Below are positions 48,381 through 57,096 of a DNA stretch of 64,000 bases, one piece after another (position 1 is the stretch's first letter; every line of letters begins with the position of its first letter). The DNA is from Pseudomonas floridensis. GTDB lineage: Bacteria > Pseudomonadota > Gammaproteobacteria > Pseudomonadales > Pseudomonadaceae. Both the position numbers and the translations under genes were made by a program. A model generated the notes under the pieces. It searched no databases, was not told the DNA's origin, and saw only the letters and a program-made list of their open reading frames with translations. Where the stretch lies: NCBI RefSeq assembly GCF_002087235.1, contig NZ_MUIO01000009.1:81981-145980 (forward strand). Direction: 5' to 3'.

Positions 48381-50456
48381 TCACACCTGCGACGCCGGCG
48401 GCATGGCCTGGAATGGAGCTTCCTTGTCGGTACGCTCCTTCTTGCCCCATGCCGCGCTGCCCACTTTCAAGGCATAGAACAGGATGCTGAACACCACGAA
48501 CAGGAACAGCACGGTCAGCCCTGCGTTGGTGTAAGCGTTGAAGATCACGTGCTGCATCTGATCCATGGTCTTGGCCGGAGCCAGAATCTGACCGGCATCC
48601 GCAGCAGCGCTGTACTTCTTGGCCAGCGCCAGGAAGCCAACGGCCGGGTTGGAGTCGAACAGCTTGATCAGGCCAGCGGTGACGGTGCAGATCAGCAGCC
48701 AGGTAGCGGGCAGCATGGTGACCCAGACGTAACGCTGACGCTTCATCTTGATCAACACTACGCTGGCGAGCATCAGGGCGATACCGGCCAGCATCTGGTT
48801 GGAGATACCGAACAGCGGCCACAAGGTATTGATGCCGCCCAGCGGATCGATCACGCCCTGATACAGCAGATAACCCCAAAGGGCCACGCAACCACCGGTG
48901 CCAATGGCGTTGGCCGTCCAGGACTCGGTGCGCTTCAAGGCCGGAACGAAGCTGCCCAGCAGATCCTGCAGCATGAAGCGACCGGCACGGGTACCGGCAT
49001 CAACCGCCGTCAGAATGAACAGCGCTTCGAACAGGATCGCGAAGTGATACCAGAACGCCATGGTGTTTTCGCCAGGCAGGACCTGGTGCAGGATCTGCGC
49101 GATACCGACCGCCAGGGTCGGCGCACCACCGGCACGCGCCAGAACAGTGTTTTCACCGATGTCCTTGGCCACGGCGGTCAGTTGCTCGGGAGTGATGGTA
49201 AAGCCCCAACTGGTGACCGTCTGCGCCACGCTCACCACGTCGCTGCCGACCACGGCGGCCGGGCTGTTCATGGCGAAGTACACGCCAGGCTCAATCACCG
49301 ATGCGGCAACCATTGCCATGATGGCCACGAACGACTCCATCAGCATGCCGCCGTAACCGATGTAACGGGCGTTCTTTTCGTTATCCAGCAGCTTGGGCGT
49401 GGTGCCCGACGAGATCAGCGCGTGGAAGCCCGACACTGCGCCGCAGGCGATGGTGATGAACAGGAACGGAAACAATGCGCCTTTCCAGACCGGACCCGTA
49501 CCGTTGGTGAACTGGGTCAGGGCCGGCATTTTCAGCTCTGGCGCGAGGATCAGAATGCCGATCGCCAACGCCACGATGGTGCCGATCTTCAGGAAAGTCG
49601 ACAGGTAGTCACGCGGTGCGAGCAGCAGCCAGACTGGAAGCATGGCGGCGACGAAACCGTAGCCCACCAGCATCCAGGTGATCTGCACGCCGGTGAAGGT
49701 GAACATCGGGCCCCAGGTCGGATCGGCCGCGACCGCACCGCCAATCCAGATCGAGGCCAGCAGCAGAATCACGCCGATTATGGAGATTTCACCGATGCGG
49801 CCCGGGCGGATGTAGCGCATGTAAATGCCCATGAACATCGCGATAGGGATGGTCGCCATCACGGTGAACATGCCCCACGGGCTCTCGGCCAGCGCCTTGA
49901 CCACGATCAGCGCCAGCACCGCGAGGATGATGATCATGATCAGGAAGCAACCGAACAAGGCGATGGTGCCGGGAATGCGGCCCATCTCCTCGCGCACCAT
50001 GTCGCCCAGCGAGCGACCGTTGCGACGCGTGGACAGGAACAGAATCATGAAATCCTGCACCGCACCGGCCAGCACCACACCGGCAATCAGCCACAGCGTG
50101 CCGGGCAGATACCCCATCTGCGCCGCCAGCACCGGACCGACCAGCGGGCCTGCGCCTGCGATGGCTGCAAAGTGGTGACCGAAGAGAATGTGTTTGTTGG
50201 TCGGCACGTAGTCCAGACCGTCGTTGTTGACCACTGCAGGCGTTGCGCGCAGAGGGTCGAGTTGCATGACGTGATTGGCGATGAAAAGACTGTAGTAACG
50301 ATAGGCAACCAGATAAATGGCCACCGCTGCGACCACTATCCACAAGGCGTTGATCGCCTCACCGCGGCGCAAGGCCACGACCCCCAGAGCACATGCTCCA
50401 ACAATTGCGACGATGAGCCAGGGAACATGGCGCATCAGACTATTATTATTTTTCAT
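48381..50456 (-). CDS. cstA: CstA/BtsT family pyruvate (peptide) transporter
   Basis: A large inner-membrane carrier of the CstA family (E. coli CstA/BtsT import pyruvate; older work linked CstA to peptides). The 691-aa protein has about sixteen hydrophobic segments. Family motifs include VPTNKHILFGHHFAAIAGAGPLVGPVLAAQMGYLP and RNGRSLGDM (near the first third), GFHALISSGTTPKLLDNE, and GGINTLWPLFGISNQMLAG near the C-terminus. The ATG at 50456 lies in an A/T-rich stretch with GGAA upstream; a longer frame starts 11 codons before. CstA transporters respond to carbon starvation or, via the BtsS/R type system, to pyruvate; none is adjacent. Confidence 0.92.
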   Translation of the reverse strand: MKNNNSLMRHVPWLIVAIVGACALGVVALRRGEAINALWIVVAAVAIYLVAYRYYSLFIANHVMQLDPLRATPAVVNNDGLDYVPTNKHILFGHHFAAIAGAGPLVGPVLAAQMGYLPGTLWLIAGVVLAGAVQDFMILFLSTRRNGRSLGDMVREEMGRIPGTIALFGCFLIMIIILAVLALIVVKALAESPWGMFTVMATIPIAMFMGIYMRYIRPGRIGEISIIGVILLLASIWIGGAVAADPTWGPMFTFTGVQITWMLVGYGFVAAMLPVWLLLAPRDYLSTFLKIGTIVALAIGILILAPELKMPALTQFTNGTGPVWKGALFPFLFITIACGAVSGFHALISSGTTPKLLDNEKNARYIGYGGMLMESFVAIMAMVAASVIEPGVYFAMNSPAAVVGSDVVSVAQTVTSWGFTITPEQLTAVAKDIGENTVLARAGGAPTLAVGIAQILHQVLPGENTMAFWYHFAILFEALFILTAVDAGTRAGRFMLQDLLGSFVPALKRTESWTANAIGTGGCVALWGYLLYQGVIDPLGGINTLWPLFGISNQMLAGIALMLASVVLIKMKRQRYVWVTMLPATWLLICTVTAGLIKLFDSNPAVGFLALAKKYSAAADAGQILAPAKTMDQMQHVIFNAYTNAGLTVLFLFVVFSILFYALKVGSAAWGKKERTDKEAPFQAMPPASQV

Positions 50457-50739
50457 TTTTTTATTCCAGCAGAGTTGACTAGAAGGCAAGCAATGCGAGT
50501 TTAGCGCTGTCGCAGCGAAAGGCCACCCCCCACGATGGTCTAGACCGTTTTTTGATCAATTACGGCAGATACCCGGCATAGAGCGCTGCGTGCACGCTCA
50601 CCGGCATGTTGGCAATAAATCTGTGACTGCCATCTGTCCGCCGGACCCTTTCAGGTCTATCGTGCATGAAAGCCCTATCGATCAGCCTGAAAAGACCAGC
50701 CCCAGGCCCACGGAATGCCGCAACAAGAGAGCTCACCCG

Positions 50740-51108
50740 ATGACCGACTCACACGCAGATCGCCGCCGCTTCAAACGCATAGCCTTCGATGCGAAGACCG
50801 ACATGAAGCAGGGTGACCAAAGCTGGAAAGTACAACTGGTCGACCTCTCGCTGAAAGGTCTGCTCATCGAAAAGCCTGATCCCTGGACCGGCGACCCGGA
50901 CCAGAACTTTCTGGTCGACATCCACCTGAGCCCCGATGTGTATGTGGAAATGGACGCACGACTGGCCCACGACCATAACGGGCAATTGGGGTTCGTATGT
51001 CTGCACATCGGTCTGCAGTCGATCAGCCACCTGAAACGGCTGATCGAACTGAATCTGGGCGACCAGGCCGAGCTGGACCGCGAGCTGGCGGCACTGATCG
51101 AACTCTAA
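50740..51108 (+). CDS. PilZ-domain cyclic-di-GMP receptor, MapZ-type
   Basis: A 122-aa stand-alone PilZ domain. The c-di-GMP signature is present: RRRFKRI (RxxxR at the N-terminus) and DLSLKG (D/NxSxxG). The rest is a beta barrel plus a C-terminal helix (HLKRLIELNLGDQAELDRELAAL). Its position next to radA matches PA4608 (MapZ) of P. aeruginosa, which binds the chemotaxis methyltransferase CheR1 in a c-di-GMP-dependent way. The ATG at 50740 begins the domain; a longer frame adds a non-conserved part. The 283-bp upstream gap shows no other gene. Confidence 0.9.
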   Translation: MTDSHADRRRFKRIAFDAKTDMKQGDQSWKVQLVDLSLKGLLIEKPDPWTGDPDQNFLVDIHLSPDVYVEMDARLAHDHNGQLGFVCLHIGLQSISHLKRLIELNLGDQAELDRELAALIEL

Positions 51109-51114
51109 CGCGCA

Positions 51115-52482
51115 TTACTCGAACAACGCGTCCAGCGCCTGCTCGAGGCGAGTCACGGCGATGATCTGAAATCCGGCGGGCGCTTCCTTCGGCGCATTGG
51201 CTTTGGGCACGATGGCCCGCTTGAAGCCATGTTTGAACGCCTCCTTCAGACGCTCCTGTCCGCTGGGCACCGGCCTGACTTCCCCGGACAGCCCGACTTC
51301 ACCGAACACCAGCAGATCGTGCGGCAAAGGGCGATTGCGCAAGCTGGACATGACCGCCGCCATCAGGGCCAGGTCGGAGGCCGTTTCCAGCACCTTCACG
51401 CCGCCCACCACATTGAGAAACACGTCCTGATCGTGGGTCGGAATACCGCCGTGGCGGTGCAGGACGGCCAGCAGCATTGCCAGGCGATTCTGATCCAGCC
51501 CCAGTGTCACCCGCCGCGGGTTGGACATGTGACTGTCGTCTACCAGCGCCTGGACTTCGACCAGCATGGGCCGCGTGCCTTCCCATGTGGCCATGACCAC
51601 ACTGCCCGGCACTTCTTCCTGAGCCCGGGTGAGGAAGATGGCCGACGGGTTGGAGACCTCCTTCAGGCCCTTGTCGGTCATGCCGAATACGCCCAGTTCG
51701 TTGACTGCGCCAAAGCGGTTTTTCACGGCGCGCAACAGGCGCAATCGTCCATCGGACTCGCCCTCGAAATACAGCACGGTATCGACCATGTGTTCCAGCA
51801 CACGCGGCCCCGCCAATGCGCCCTCCTTGGTCACATGGCCGACCAGAAAGATCGCCGTGCCGCTCTGCTTCGCGTAGCGCACCAGCAACGCAGCGCTCTC
51901 GCGCACCTGCGCCACACCGCCGGGTGCAGATTGCAACTGCTCGGTGAAGATCGTCTGGATGGAGTCGATCACCATCACCTTCGGCTGCTCGACGCGCGCC
52001 GTGGCAATGATCGATTCGATGCAGGTCTCGGTCATGACCCGCAGCTTGTCCTGCGGCAGCCCCAACCGGCGAGCGCGCATGGCGACCTGTTGCTGGGACT
52101 CCTCACCGGTCACATACAACGCGGGCATGCGTTGCGCAATGTTGCACAGCGTCTGCAGCAGGATCGTGGATTTGCCGATACCAGGGTCACCGCCGATCAA
52201 CACCACGGAGCCATCCACCAGACCACCGCCCAGCACGCGGTCCAGCTCGGCGGAGTTGGTGGAGAAACGCGGGATTTCTTCGACGCTGACCTCGGCCAGG
52301 GTCTTTATCTGAGCCTGAGCACCGGTCCAGCCGGTACGTCCGCTTGGAGGCGCAGCCGCGCCGCTTTCAATCATGGTTTCGACAAGGGTGTTCCAGGCGC
52401 CGCAATCGCTGCACTGGCCCGCCCATTTGGGAAACGTCGCGCCGCATTCTGTGCAGCCGTACAAGCGTTTAGCCTTGGCCAT
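51115..52482 (-). CDS. radA: DNA repair protein RadA
   Basis: RecA-related hexameric helicase that helps branch migration in recombinational repair. The 455-aa protein has an N-terminal zinc finger (Cys10, 13, 24, 27), Walker A GGDPGIGKST, the RadA-specific motif VKNRFGAVNELGVF and a C-terminal Lon-like (catalytically dead) domain with VGGVKVLETASDLALMAA. The ATG at 52482 begins with the zinc finger. It converges with the PilZ gene over 6 nt and is divergent from mscL. Confidence 0.97.
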   Translation of the reverse strand: MAKAKRLYGCTECGATFPKWAGQCSDCGAWNTLVETMIESGAAAPPSGRTGWTGAQAQIKTLAEVSVEEIPRFSTNSAELDRVLGGGLVDGSVVLIGGDPGIGKSTILLQTLCNIAQRMPALYVTGEESQQQVAMRARRLGLPQDKLRVMTETCIESIIATARVEQPKVMVIDSIQTIFTEQLQSAPGGVAQVRESAALLVRYAKQSGTAIFLVGHVTKEGALAGPRVLEHMVDTVLYFEGESDGRLRLLRAVKNRFGAVNELGVFGMTDKGLKEVSNPSAIFLTRAQEEVPGSVVMATWEGTRPMLVEVQALVDDSHMSNPRRVTLGLDQNRLAMLLAVLHRHGGIPTHDQDVFLNVVGGVKVLETASDLALMAAVMSSLRNRPLPHDLLVFGEVGLSGEVRPVPSGQERLKEAFKHGFKRAIVPKANAPKEAPAGFQIIAVTRLEQALDALFE

Positions 52483-52672
52483 GAGACCCCCGTCGTAAAA
52501 GCACACATCATAACGCAGGTTGCGGCCTGGACTGGCCAGTTGTCGGCTCACGGCTTTGACAACGGATAAAACTTCCATGGCTCAGCCCGGTCGATTGAAC
52601 GTGCACCGGGCGACACCCGTATGAGTGGATTACACTGCACCGGGTCCATTTATCTGTAACAAGGAATTACTC

Positions 52673-53119
52673 ATGAGCGTACTAAGCGAGTTCAAGGCCT
52701 TCGCGGTCAAAGGTAACGTGGTCGATATGGCCGTCGGTATCATCATTGGCGCGGCATTCGGCAAGATCGTTTCGTCGTTCGTCGGCGATGTCATCATGCC
52801 GCCGCTGGGGCTGTTGATCGGTGGCGTGGATTTCAGCGACCTGGCCGTCACCCTCCGCGCCGCTGACGGCGCAGCTCCTGCGGTGCTGCTCGCCTACGGC
52901 AAGTTCATCCAGACCGTCATTGACTTCATCATCGTGGCGTTCGCCATCTTCATGGGCGTCAAGGCCATCAACCGCCTGAAACGCGAAGAAGCCAAAGCCC
53001 CGACCCTGCCGCCAACGCCTTCGAAGGAAGAAGTGCTGCTGGGCGAGATACGTGACCTGCTCAAGGAACAGAACAAGCCTGCTGCGCCGATCACCGTGGA
53101 CCCTGCCCGCCCGATGTAA
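52673..53119 (+). CDS. mscL: Large-conductance mechanosensitive channel MscL
   Basis: Homopentameric inner-membrane channel that opens on hypo-osmotic shock. The 148-aa protein has the amphipathic N-terminus [24 protein letters not shown]1 (about 15-45, [22 protein letters not shown]), TM2 (about 75-100, [18 protein letters not shown]) and a cytoplasmic helix ending in [18 protein letters not shown] precedes the ATG. Slightly longer than E. coli MscL (136 aa), mostly in the C-terminal tail. Terminator hairpin follows; convergent with fpr. Confidence 0.96.
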   Translation: MSVLSEFKAFAVKGNVVDMAVGIIIGAAFGKIVSSFVGDVIMPPLGLLIGGVDFSDLAVTLRAADGAAPAVLLAYGKFIQTVIDFIIVAFAIFMGVKAINRLKREEAKAPTLPPTPSKEEVLLGEIRDLLKEQNKPAAPITVDPARPM

Positions 53120-53127
53120 ACCCTCGT

Positions 53128-53147
53128 GGCCTGCCGGGACGCAGGCC
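53128..53147. terminator. Hairpin between mscL and fpr
   Basis: GGCCTGC and GCAGGCC around CGGGAC, between the convergent stops of mscL and fpr. No T run. Confidence 0.55.
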
Positions 53148-53178
53148 GGGTGCAGTTCAACCCTTGTGAAAGCGGGCG

Positions 53179-53955
53179 TTACCAATAGGTTTCGACCGCG
53201 ATCTGCCCCGGCTTGCGCGACAGGCTCAGGCGCATGTCGCGCTGTTTGAGCACGGCTCGTGTGTCATCGATCATCTGCGGGTTGCCGCACAGCATGACGC
53301 GCGAATGTTCCGGCGTCAGGGCGATGCCTGCTGCGCGTTCCAGCTCGCCGTTTTCGATCAGGTGCGTGATGCGCCCCTTCAAGGCGCCTGCATGCTGTTC
53401 GCGGGTCACGGTGGGCAGGAACAGAAACTTGTCGGCGTACTCGGCCAGGTATTCACGCTGCATTAATTGCGCAATCAGCTCTTGATAAGCCAGTTCTCGA
53501 GACTCACGCACGCTGTAGACCAGAATCACCCGCTCGAATTTTTCCCACACCTCGAAGTCCTGAAGGATCGACAGAAATGGCGCTACGCCGGTGCCTGTGG
53601 ATAACAGCCACAGATCACGTCCATCGACGAAGCGGTCCAGCGTCAGGTAACCGAAGGCCTGTTTTTCGACCATCAGGCTGTCCCCTTCGCGCAGACGGCT
53701 CAACTCGCTGGTGAACTCCCCGTCGGGCACCACGATGGAAAAGAACTCCAGAAACTCGTCATGCGGGGATGACACCATCGAGTAGGCGCGCCATACCGTG
53801 GAGCCATCGGCCTTGGTCACGCCCAGGCGCGCAAACTGCCCGGCACGAAACCGGAAACCGGGATCGCGGGTCGTGCGCAGGGTGAACAGACTGGGGGTCA
53901 ATGGTGTGACACGCTGAAGCGTCTGCCGGGTGAACTTGTCTTCGCTGACGGTCAT
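53179..53955 (-). CDS. fpr: Ferredoxin/flavodoxin-NADP+ reductase Fpr
   Basis: FAD enzyme that passes electrons between NADPH and ferredoxin or flavodoxin. The 258-aa protein has the FAD motif WRAYSMVSSP (RxYS), the NADP motif LLSTGTGVAPF, MLCGNPQMIDD, and ends VETYW, as in the bacterial subclass with an aromatic C-terminus. The ATG at 53955 is the second of two in-frame starts. In Pseudomonas, fpr is often induced by oxidative stress through FinR; no finR is adjacent here, and I did not find its site. It is isolated and faces a 338-bp gap. Confidence 0.93.
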   Translation of the reverse strand: MTVSEDKFTRQTLQRVTPLTPSLFTLRTTRDPGFRFRAGQFARLGVTKADGSTVWRAYSMVSSPHDEFLEFFSIVVPDGEFTSELSRLREGDSLMVEKQAFGYLTLDRFVDGRDLWLLSTGTGVAPFLSILQDFEVWEKFERVILVYSVRESRELAYQELIAQLMQREYLAEYADKFLFLPTVTREQHAGALKGRITHLIENGELERAAGIALTPEHSRVMLCGNPQMIDDTRAVLKQRDMRLSLSRKPGQIAVETYW

Positions 53956-54130
53956 GGTGCGCCTCGGGCTCCCGAATGTGGACATGTGCGTCAGTGTCCC
54001 GCAAACCGCGCTCGATAAACACCGTCGGTTTGTAGGGCTTGTACGTGGACGGGCCTTAAACGTTTAGAGCATTTGGTTCTGCTTTCATACCAACGCCGTC
54101 GTACCTCGACTAACCGTTACAGCGCGAACC

Positions 54131-54154
54131 CGGCTAGTACGGATGTTCTAGCCG
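54131..54154. promoter_or_regulatory. 24-bp near-perfect palindrome upstream of the LuxR-type gene
   Basis: Arms CGGCTAGTAC and GTTCTAGCCG pair over a GGAT centre with one mismatch in ten. It is 140 nt before the LuxR-type start in the 338-bp gap 53956-54293, which otherwise contains no gene I can support. No T run follows, so an operator is more likely than a terminator. Not an exact lux box (spacing differs). Confidence 0.6.
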
Positions 54155-54293
54155 AGAGACGCCCTTTTGGATACAGAAAGGCCATCAAGCCATCCGTCCG
54201 GATAGTTTTTGACGTGTGAAATGTTGCGTTCATTTTTCCTAGACTGGATAAAAGCACAGCGAAATCTCGCCATCAAAAGGCATGGAGGCGATC

Positions 54294-54527
54294 ATGGAAA
54301 GTATGGAACTCAATGCATTACCCCTATCCAACCCCAACGGCCTGACAAAACGAGAAATCGAAGTCCTCAAGTGGTCAGCCAAAGGCAAGACAGCCAGTGA
54401 CATCGCGCTGATCCTTTGCCTGAAAGAACGAACCATTCATTTTCACGTCGCCAGTGCAGTGCACAAAATGGGCGTCTGCAACAAAACTGCGGCCGTGGTT
54501 CAGGCGGCGCTCAGCGGTATGTTCTGA
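54294..54527 (+). CDS. Stand-alone LuxR-type HTH protein
   Basis: A 77-aa protein consisting of one GerE/LuxR DNA-binding domain (about 15-75: LTKREIEVLKWSAKGKTASDIA, then LKERTIHFHVASAVHKMGVCNKTAAVVQAAL). The EVLKWSAKGKT and NKTAAVV blocks resemble the DNA-binding half of AHL-type LuxR proteins more than NarL-type regulators. No receiver or autoinducer domain is present. GGAGG at 54284-54288 sets the ATG at 54294; an ATG four codons earlier overlaps that ribosome site. It is not part of any operon and is followed by a hairpin. Targets are unknown. Confidence 0.85.
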   Translation: MESMELNALPLSNPNGLTKREIEVLKWSAKGKTASDIALILCLKERTIHFHVASAVHKMGVCNKTAAVVQAALSGMF

Positions 54528-54599
54528 CAAAGCCTGCGTTTGGGCACCAATGGGCAGGTGTCAAAGCGCAAAAAGTACGTAAAATCCCCTCCCTCAGCG

Positions 54600-54619
54600 A
54601 GCCCGCCAATGGGCGGGCT
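54600..54619 (+). terminator. Hairpin after the LuxR-type gene
   Basis: AGCCCGCC pairs with GGGCGGGCT around AAT, 73 nt beyond the stop and before rlmG; followed by TTACG only. Confidence 0.65.
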
Positions 54620-54658
54620 TACGTGACACACGCTCGACTGCTCAGAGTTTTCCTGCCA

Positions 54659-55783
54659 ATGCCCTTGCTCATCAGCCCTTTCGCTCAACTTGACCTCATT
54701 CGCCAGCCCGAACAGCAAGATGAGCCGCTGCAGGCATTCGATGCCGCTGACGAGTACCTGCTCAATCACGTTGCCGAAGCCGGTCTGACCCTGCAAAGCC
54801 GCGTGCTGATCCTCAATGACAGCTTCGGCGCGCTGGCGGCCAGTCTTGCCCGGCATGCAACCGTGAGCAGCAGCACCGATTCGTTTCTCGCCGCACAAGG
54901 CCTGGAAAAGAACCTGACGCGTAATGGCATGGCCTATGACAGCGTGCCGCTGATTGCGGCCAGCGAGCCGTTGGCCGGTCCCTTCGACTGGGTTTTGATC
55001 CGCGTGCCCAAGACACTCGCCCTGCTGGAAGAGCAACTCATCCGCCTGCAAGGCCAACTGGCGCCTGGCGCACGTGTCGTGGCAGCCGCCATGATCAAGC
55101 ATCTACCGCGCTCGGCTGGCGACCTGCTGGAAGAGTACATCGGCCCCGTTCAGGCATCTCTGGCGGTCAAGAAGGCCAGGCTGCTGTGCGCCACGCCGCA
55201 GATCAAAGAGATCAGGCCTTCGCCTTATCCCACTCGCTACACACTCGATGAACCCGCCATCGAGCTGCTCAATCATGCCAACGTGTTCTGCCGGGAGGGT
55301 CTGGATATCGGCACGCGCGCGTTTTTACCCTGGCTGCCGAAGAACCTGGGTTCGGCCAGGGTCGCGGATCTGGGCTGCGGCAACGGCGTGCTGGCGATTG
55401 CCAGCGCGCTGGAGAACCCCGAGGCGCATTACACGCTGGTGGACGAGTCATTCATGGCCGTGCAGTCTGCCGCCGAAAACTGGCGCGCCAGCCTGGGCGA
55501 ACGTGACGTAATGATCCGCGCCGCTGACGGCCTGGCCGGTCATGAGCCCGATTCACTGGACGTGGTGCTGTGCAATCCGCCTTTCCATCAACAGCAGGTG
55601 GTAGGCGACTTCCTGGCCTGGCGCATGTTTCAGCAGGCCCGCGCCGCCCTGGTCACCGGCGGCGCGCTGTACATCGTCGGAAATCGCCATCTGGGCTATC
55701 ACACCAAGCTCTCGCGTCTGTTTCGCGGTGTCGAGCAAGTCGCGGCCACACCCAAGTTCGTGATTCTCAAAGCCCGCAAGTAA
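54659..55783 (+). CDS. rlmG: 23S rRNA G1835 methyltransferase RlmG
   Basis: SAM-dependent enzyme methylating N2 of G1835 in 23S rRNA. The 374-aa protein has the duplicated methyltransferase layout of the RsmC/RlmG family: a degenerate N-terminal domain and a C-terminal catalytic domain with VADLGCGNGVLAI and VLCNPPFHQ. RsmC is shorter (about 330 aa) and starts differently. The ATG at 54659 gives the conserved N-terminus; the frame is open further upstream through the LuxR-type gene, but that part is not homologous. Confidence 0.92.
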   Translation: MPLLISPFAQLDLIRQPEQQDEPLQAFDAADEYLLNHVAEAGLTLQSRVLILNDSFGALAASLARHATVSSSTDSFLAAQGLEKNLTRNGMAYDSVPLIAASEPLAGPFDWVLIRVPKTLALLEEQLIRLQGQLAPGARVVAAAMIKHLPRSAGDLLEEYIGPVQASLAVKKARLLCATPQIKEIRPSPYPTRYTLDEPAIELLNHANVFCREGLDIGTRAFLPWLPKNLGSARVADLGCGNGVLAIASALENPEAHYTLVDESFMAVQSAAENWRASLGERDVMIRAADGLAGHEPDSLDVVLCNPPFHQQQVVGDFLAWRMFQQARAALVTGGALYIVGNRHLGYHTKLSRLFRGVEQVAATPKFVILKARK

Positions 55784-55827
55784 TCCAGCCCCTTTTCAGC
55801 CTGCTGACCTTTTGACAGCTCAAAAAA

Positions 55828-55851
55828 AAGCCCTCCGAAACCGGAGGGCTT
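55828..55851 (-). terminator. Terminator of the cioAB operon (bidirectional)
   Basis: AAGCCCTCCG pairs with CGGAGGGCTT around a short loop; on the minus strand a run of eight T follows, so it mainly ends the cio transcript, 46 nt past the DUF2474 stop. It also follows rlmG by 45 nt. Confidence 0.9.
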
Positions 55852-55896
55852 GAAAACGTGTCCGTGGACACGGTGTGGGAATGCTTTCAGTGACGA

Positions 55897-56064
55897 TCAG
55901 TGCGTGGTCAGGCCGGCCGCATTCATGAACATGCGCATCAGACTGGCCACGATGAACAGCGCGAATACGCTGCCTGCCCAGATACCGACCAGCCAGGCCA
56001 GTCGTTGCCAGAGCGGCTTGCTCAGCGCCGGATCCGGGTCGTGCATGGAGTTCTTGCCAGACAT
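55897..56064 (-). CDS. DUF2474 single-pass membrane protein
   Basis: A 55-aa protein, MSGKNSMHDPDPALSKPLWQ at the N-terminus followed by one transmembrane segment (about 22-44) and NAAGLTTH. Proteins of this size and pattern (DUF2474) follow cioB/cydB in Pseudomonas, the position of the CydX subunit in other bd oxidases. GGAG lies 7 nt before the ATG, and it begins 21 nt after the cioB stop. A role as an accessory subunit of the oxidase is inferred from size, topology and place. Confidence 0.85.
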   Translation of the reverse strand: MSGKNSMHDPDPALSKPLWQRLAWLVGIWAGSVFALFIVASLMRMFMNAAGLTTH

Positions 56065-56085
56065 CGTCAATCTCCTCGGTTCGGA

Positions 56086-57093
56086 CTAGTGATAACCGTC
56101 TTCAGCGGTGACTTTGCCGCGGAACACGTAGTAGCTCCAGAAGGTGTATCCCAGGATGAACGGAATGATGAACAGCGTACCGACCAGCATGAAGCCCTGA
56201 CTCTGCGGAGGCGCGGCGGCGTCCCAGATCGAAACCGACGGCGGAATGATGTTCGGCCACAGGCTGATGCCCAGCCCGCTGTAACCCAGGAAGATCAGCA
56301 GCAGGGTCAGCAGGAACGGCGTGTAGTGCGCGTTGCGTGCGACGGCCTTGAACAGACCGTACATGGTCACCAGCACCAGAATCGGCACCGGCATGAACCA
56401 CACCAGGTTCGGCATGCTGAACCAGCGGTGTGCGATGTCCGCATGCGCCAGCGGTGTCCAGAGACTGACCACGCCCATGACCACCAGCACAGCGATCGCC
56501 AGCGGACGCGCCAGGTCGTGCATCGCTTTTTGCAACGAGCCTTCGGTCTTCATGATCAGCCAGGTGCAGCCCAGCAGCGCATACGCCACGATCAGGGCCA
56601 GCCCGCAGAACATCGGGAACGGCGCAAGCCAGTCAAGCGAGCCGCCGGCGTATTGGCGGTTCACCACCGGGATGCCTTCGATGAACGCGCCCAGTGCCAC
56701 GCCCTGGAAGAACGTCGCCGCCAGCGAACCGCCGATGAAGGCCTTGTCCCACAAATGACGCTTCTCTTCGGTCGCCTTGAAGCGGAACTCGAAGGCTACG
56801 CCACGAAAGATCAGCCCCATCAGCATGAACATCAGCGGCAGGTACAGCGCCGACAGCACCACTGAATACGCCAGCGGGAAGGCGCCGAACAGCGCGGCGC
56901 CGCCCAGTACCAGCCAGGTTTCGTTGCCGTCCCAGACCGGCGCGACGGTGTTCATCATCACGTCACGGTCGGAACTGTCTTTCATGAACGGGAAGAGAAT
57001 CCCGATGCCCAGGTCAAAGCCGTCCATCACGACGTACATCATGATGCCGAAGATGATGATGACGGCCCAGATCAGCGGAAGATCGATACCCAT
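56086..57093 (-). CDS. cioB: Cyanide-insensitive bd-type oxidase subunit II, CioB
   Basis: Second core subunit of the cytochrome bd-type quinol oxidase. The 335-aa integral membrane protein has eight or nine hydrophobic segments. Family motifs: MYVVMDGFDLGIGILFPF near the N-terminus, PVWDGNETWLVLGGAALFGAFP, and FRGVAFEFRFK. It starts 3 nt after the cioA stop, a tight operon. CioAB reduces oxygen at high affinity and tolerates cyanide in P. aeruginosa and others. Confidence 0.95.
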   Translation of the reverse strand: MGIDLPLIWAVIIIFGIMMYVVMDGFDLGIGILFPFMKDSSDRDVMMNTVAPVWDGNETWLVLGGAALFGAFPLAYSVVLSALYLPLMFMLMGLIFRGVAFEFRFKATEEKRHLWDKAFIGGSLAATFFQGVALGAFIEGIPVVNRQYAGGSLDWLAPFPMFCGLALIVAYALLGCTWLIMKTEGSLQKAMHDLARPLAIAVLVVMGVVSLWTPLAHADIAHRWFSMPNLVWFMPVPILVLVTMYGLFKAVARNAHYTPFLLTLLLIFLGYSGLGISLWPNIIPPSVSIWDAAAPPQSQGFMLVGTLFIIPFILGYTFWSYYVFRGKVTAEDGYH

Positions 57094-57096
57094 GGC

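Noticed and set aside
48198..50504. Long open frame antisense to cstA (768 codons)
   Set aside because: His/Gln/Asp-rich translation opposite a membrane protein gene, no homology seen.
54294..54527. Quorum-sensing receptor
   Set aside because: The protein has only the DNA-binding domain; there is no autoinducer-binding domain and no luxI-type gene nearby.
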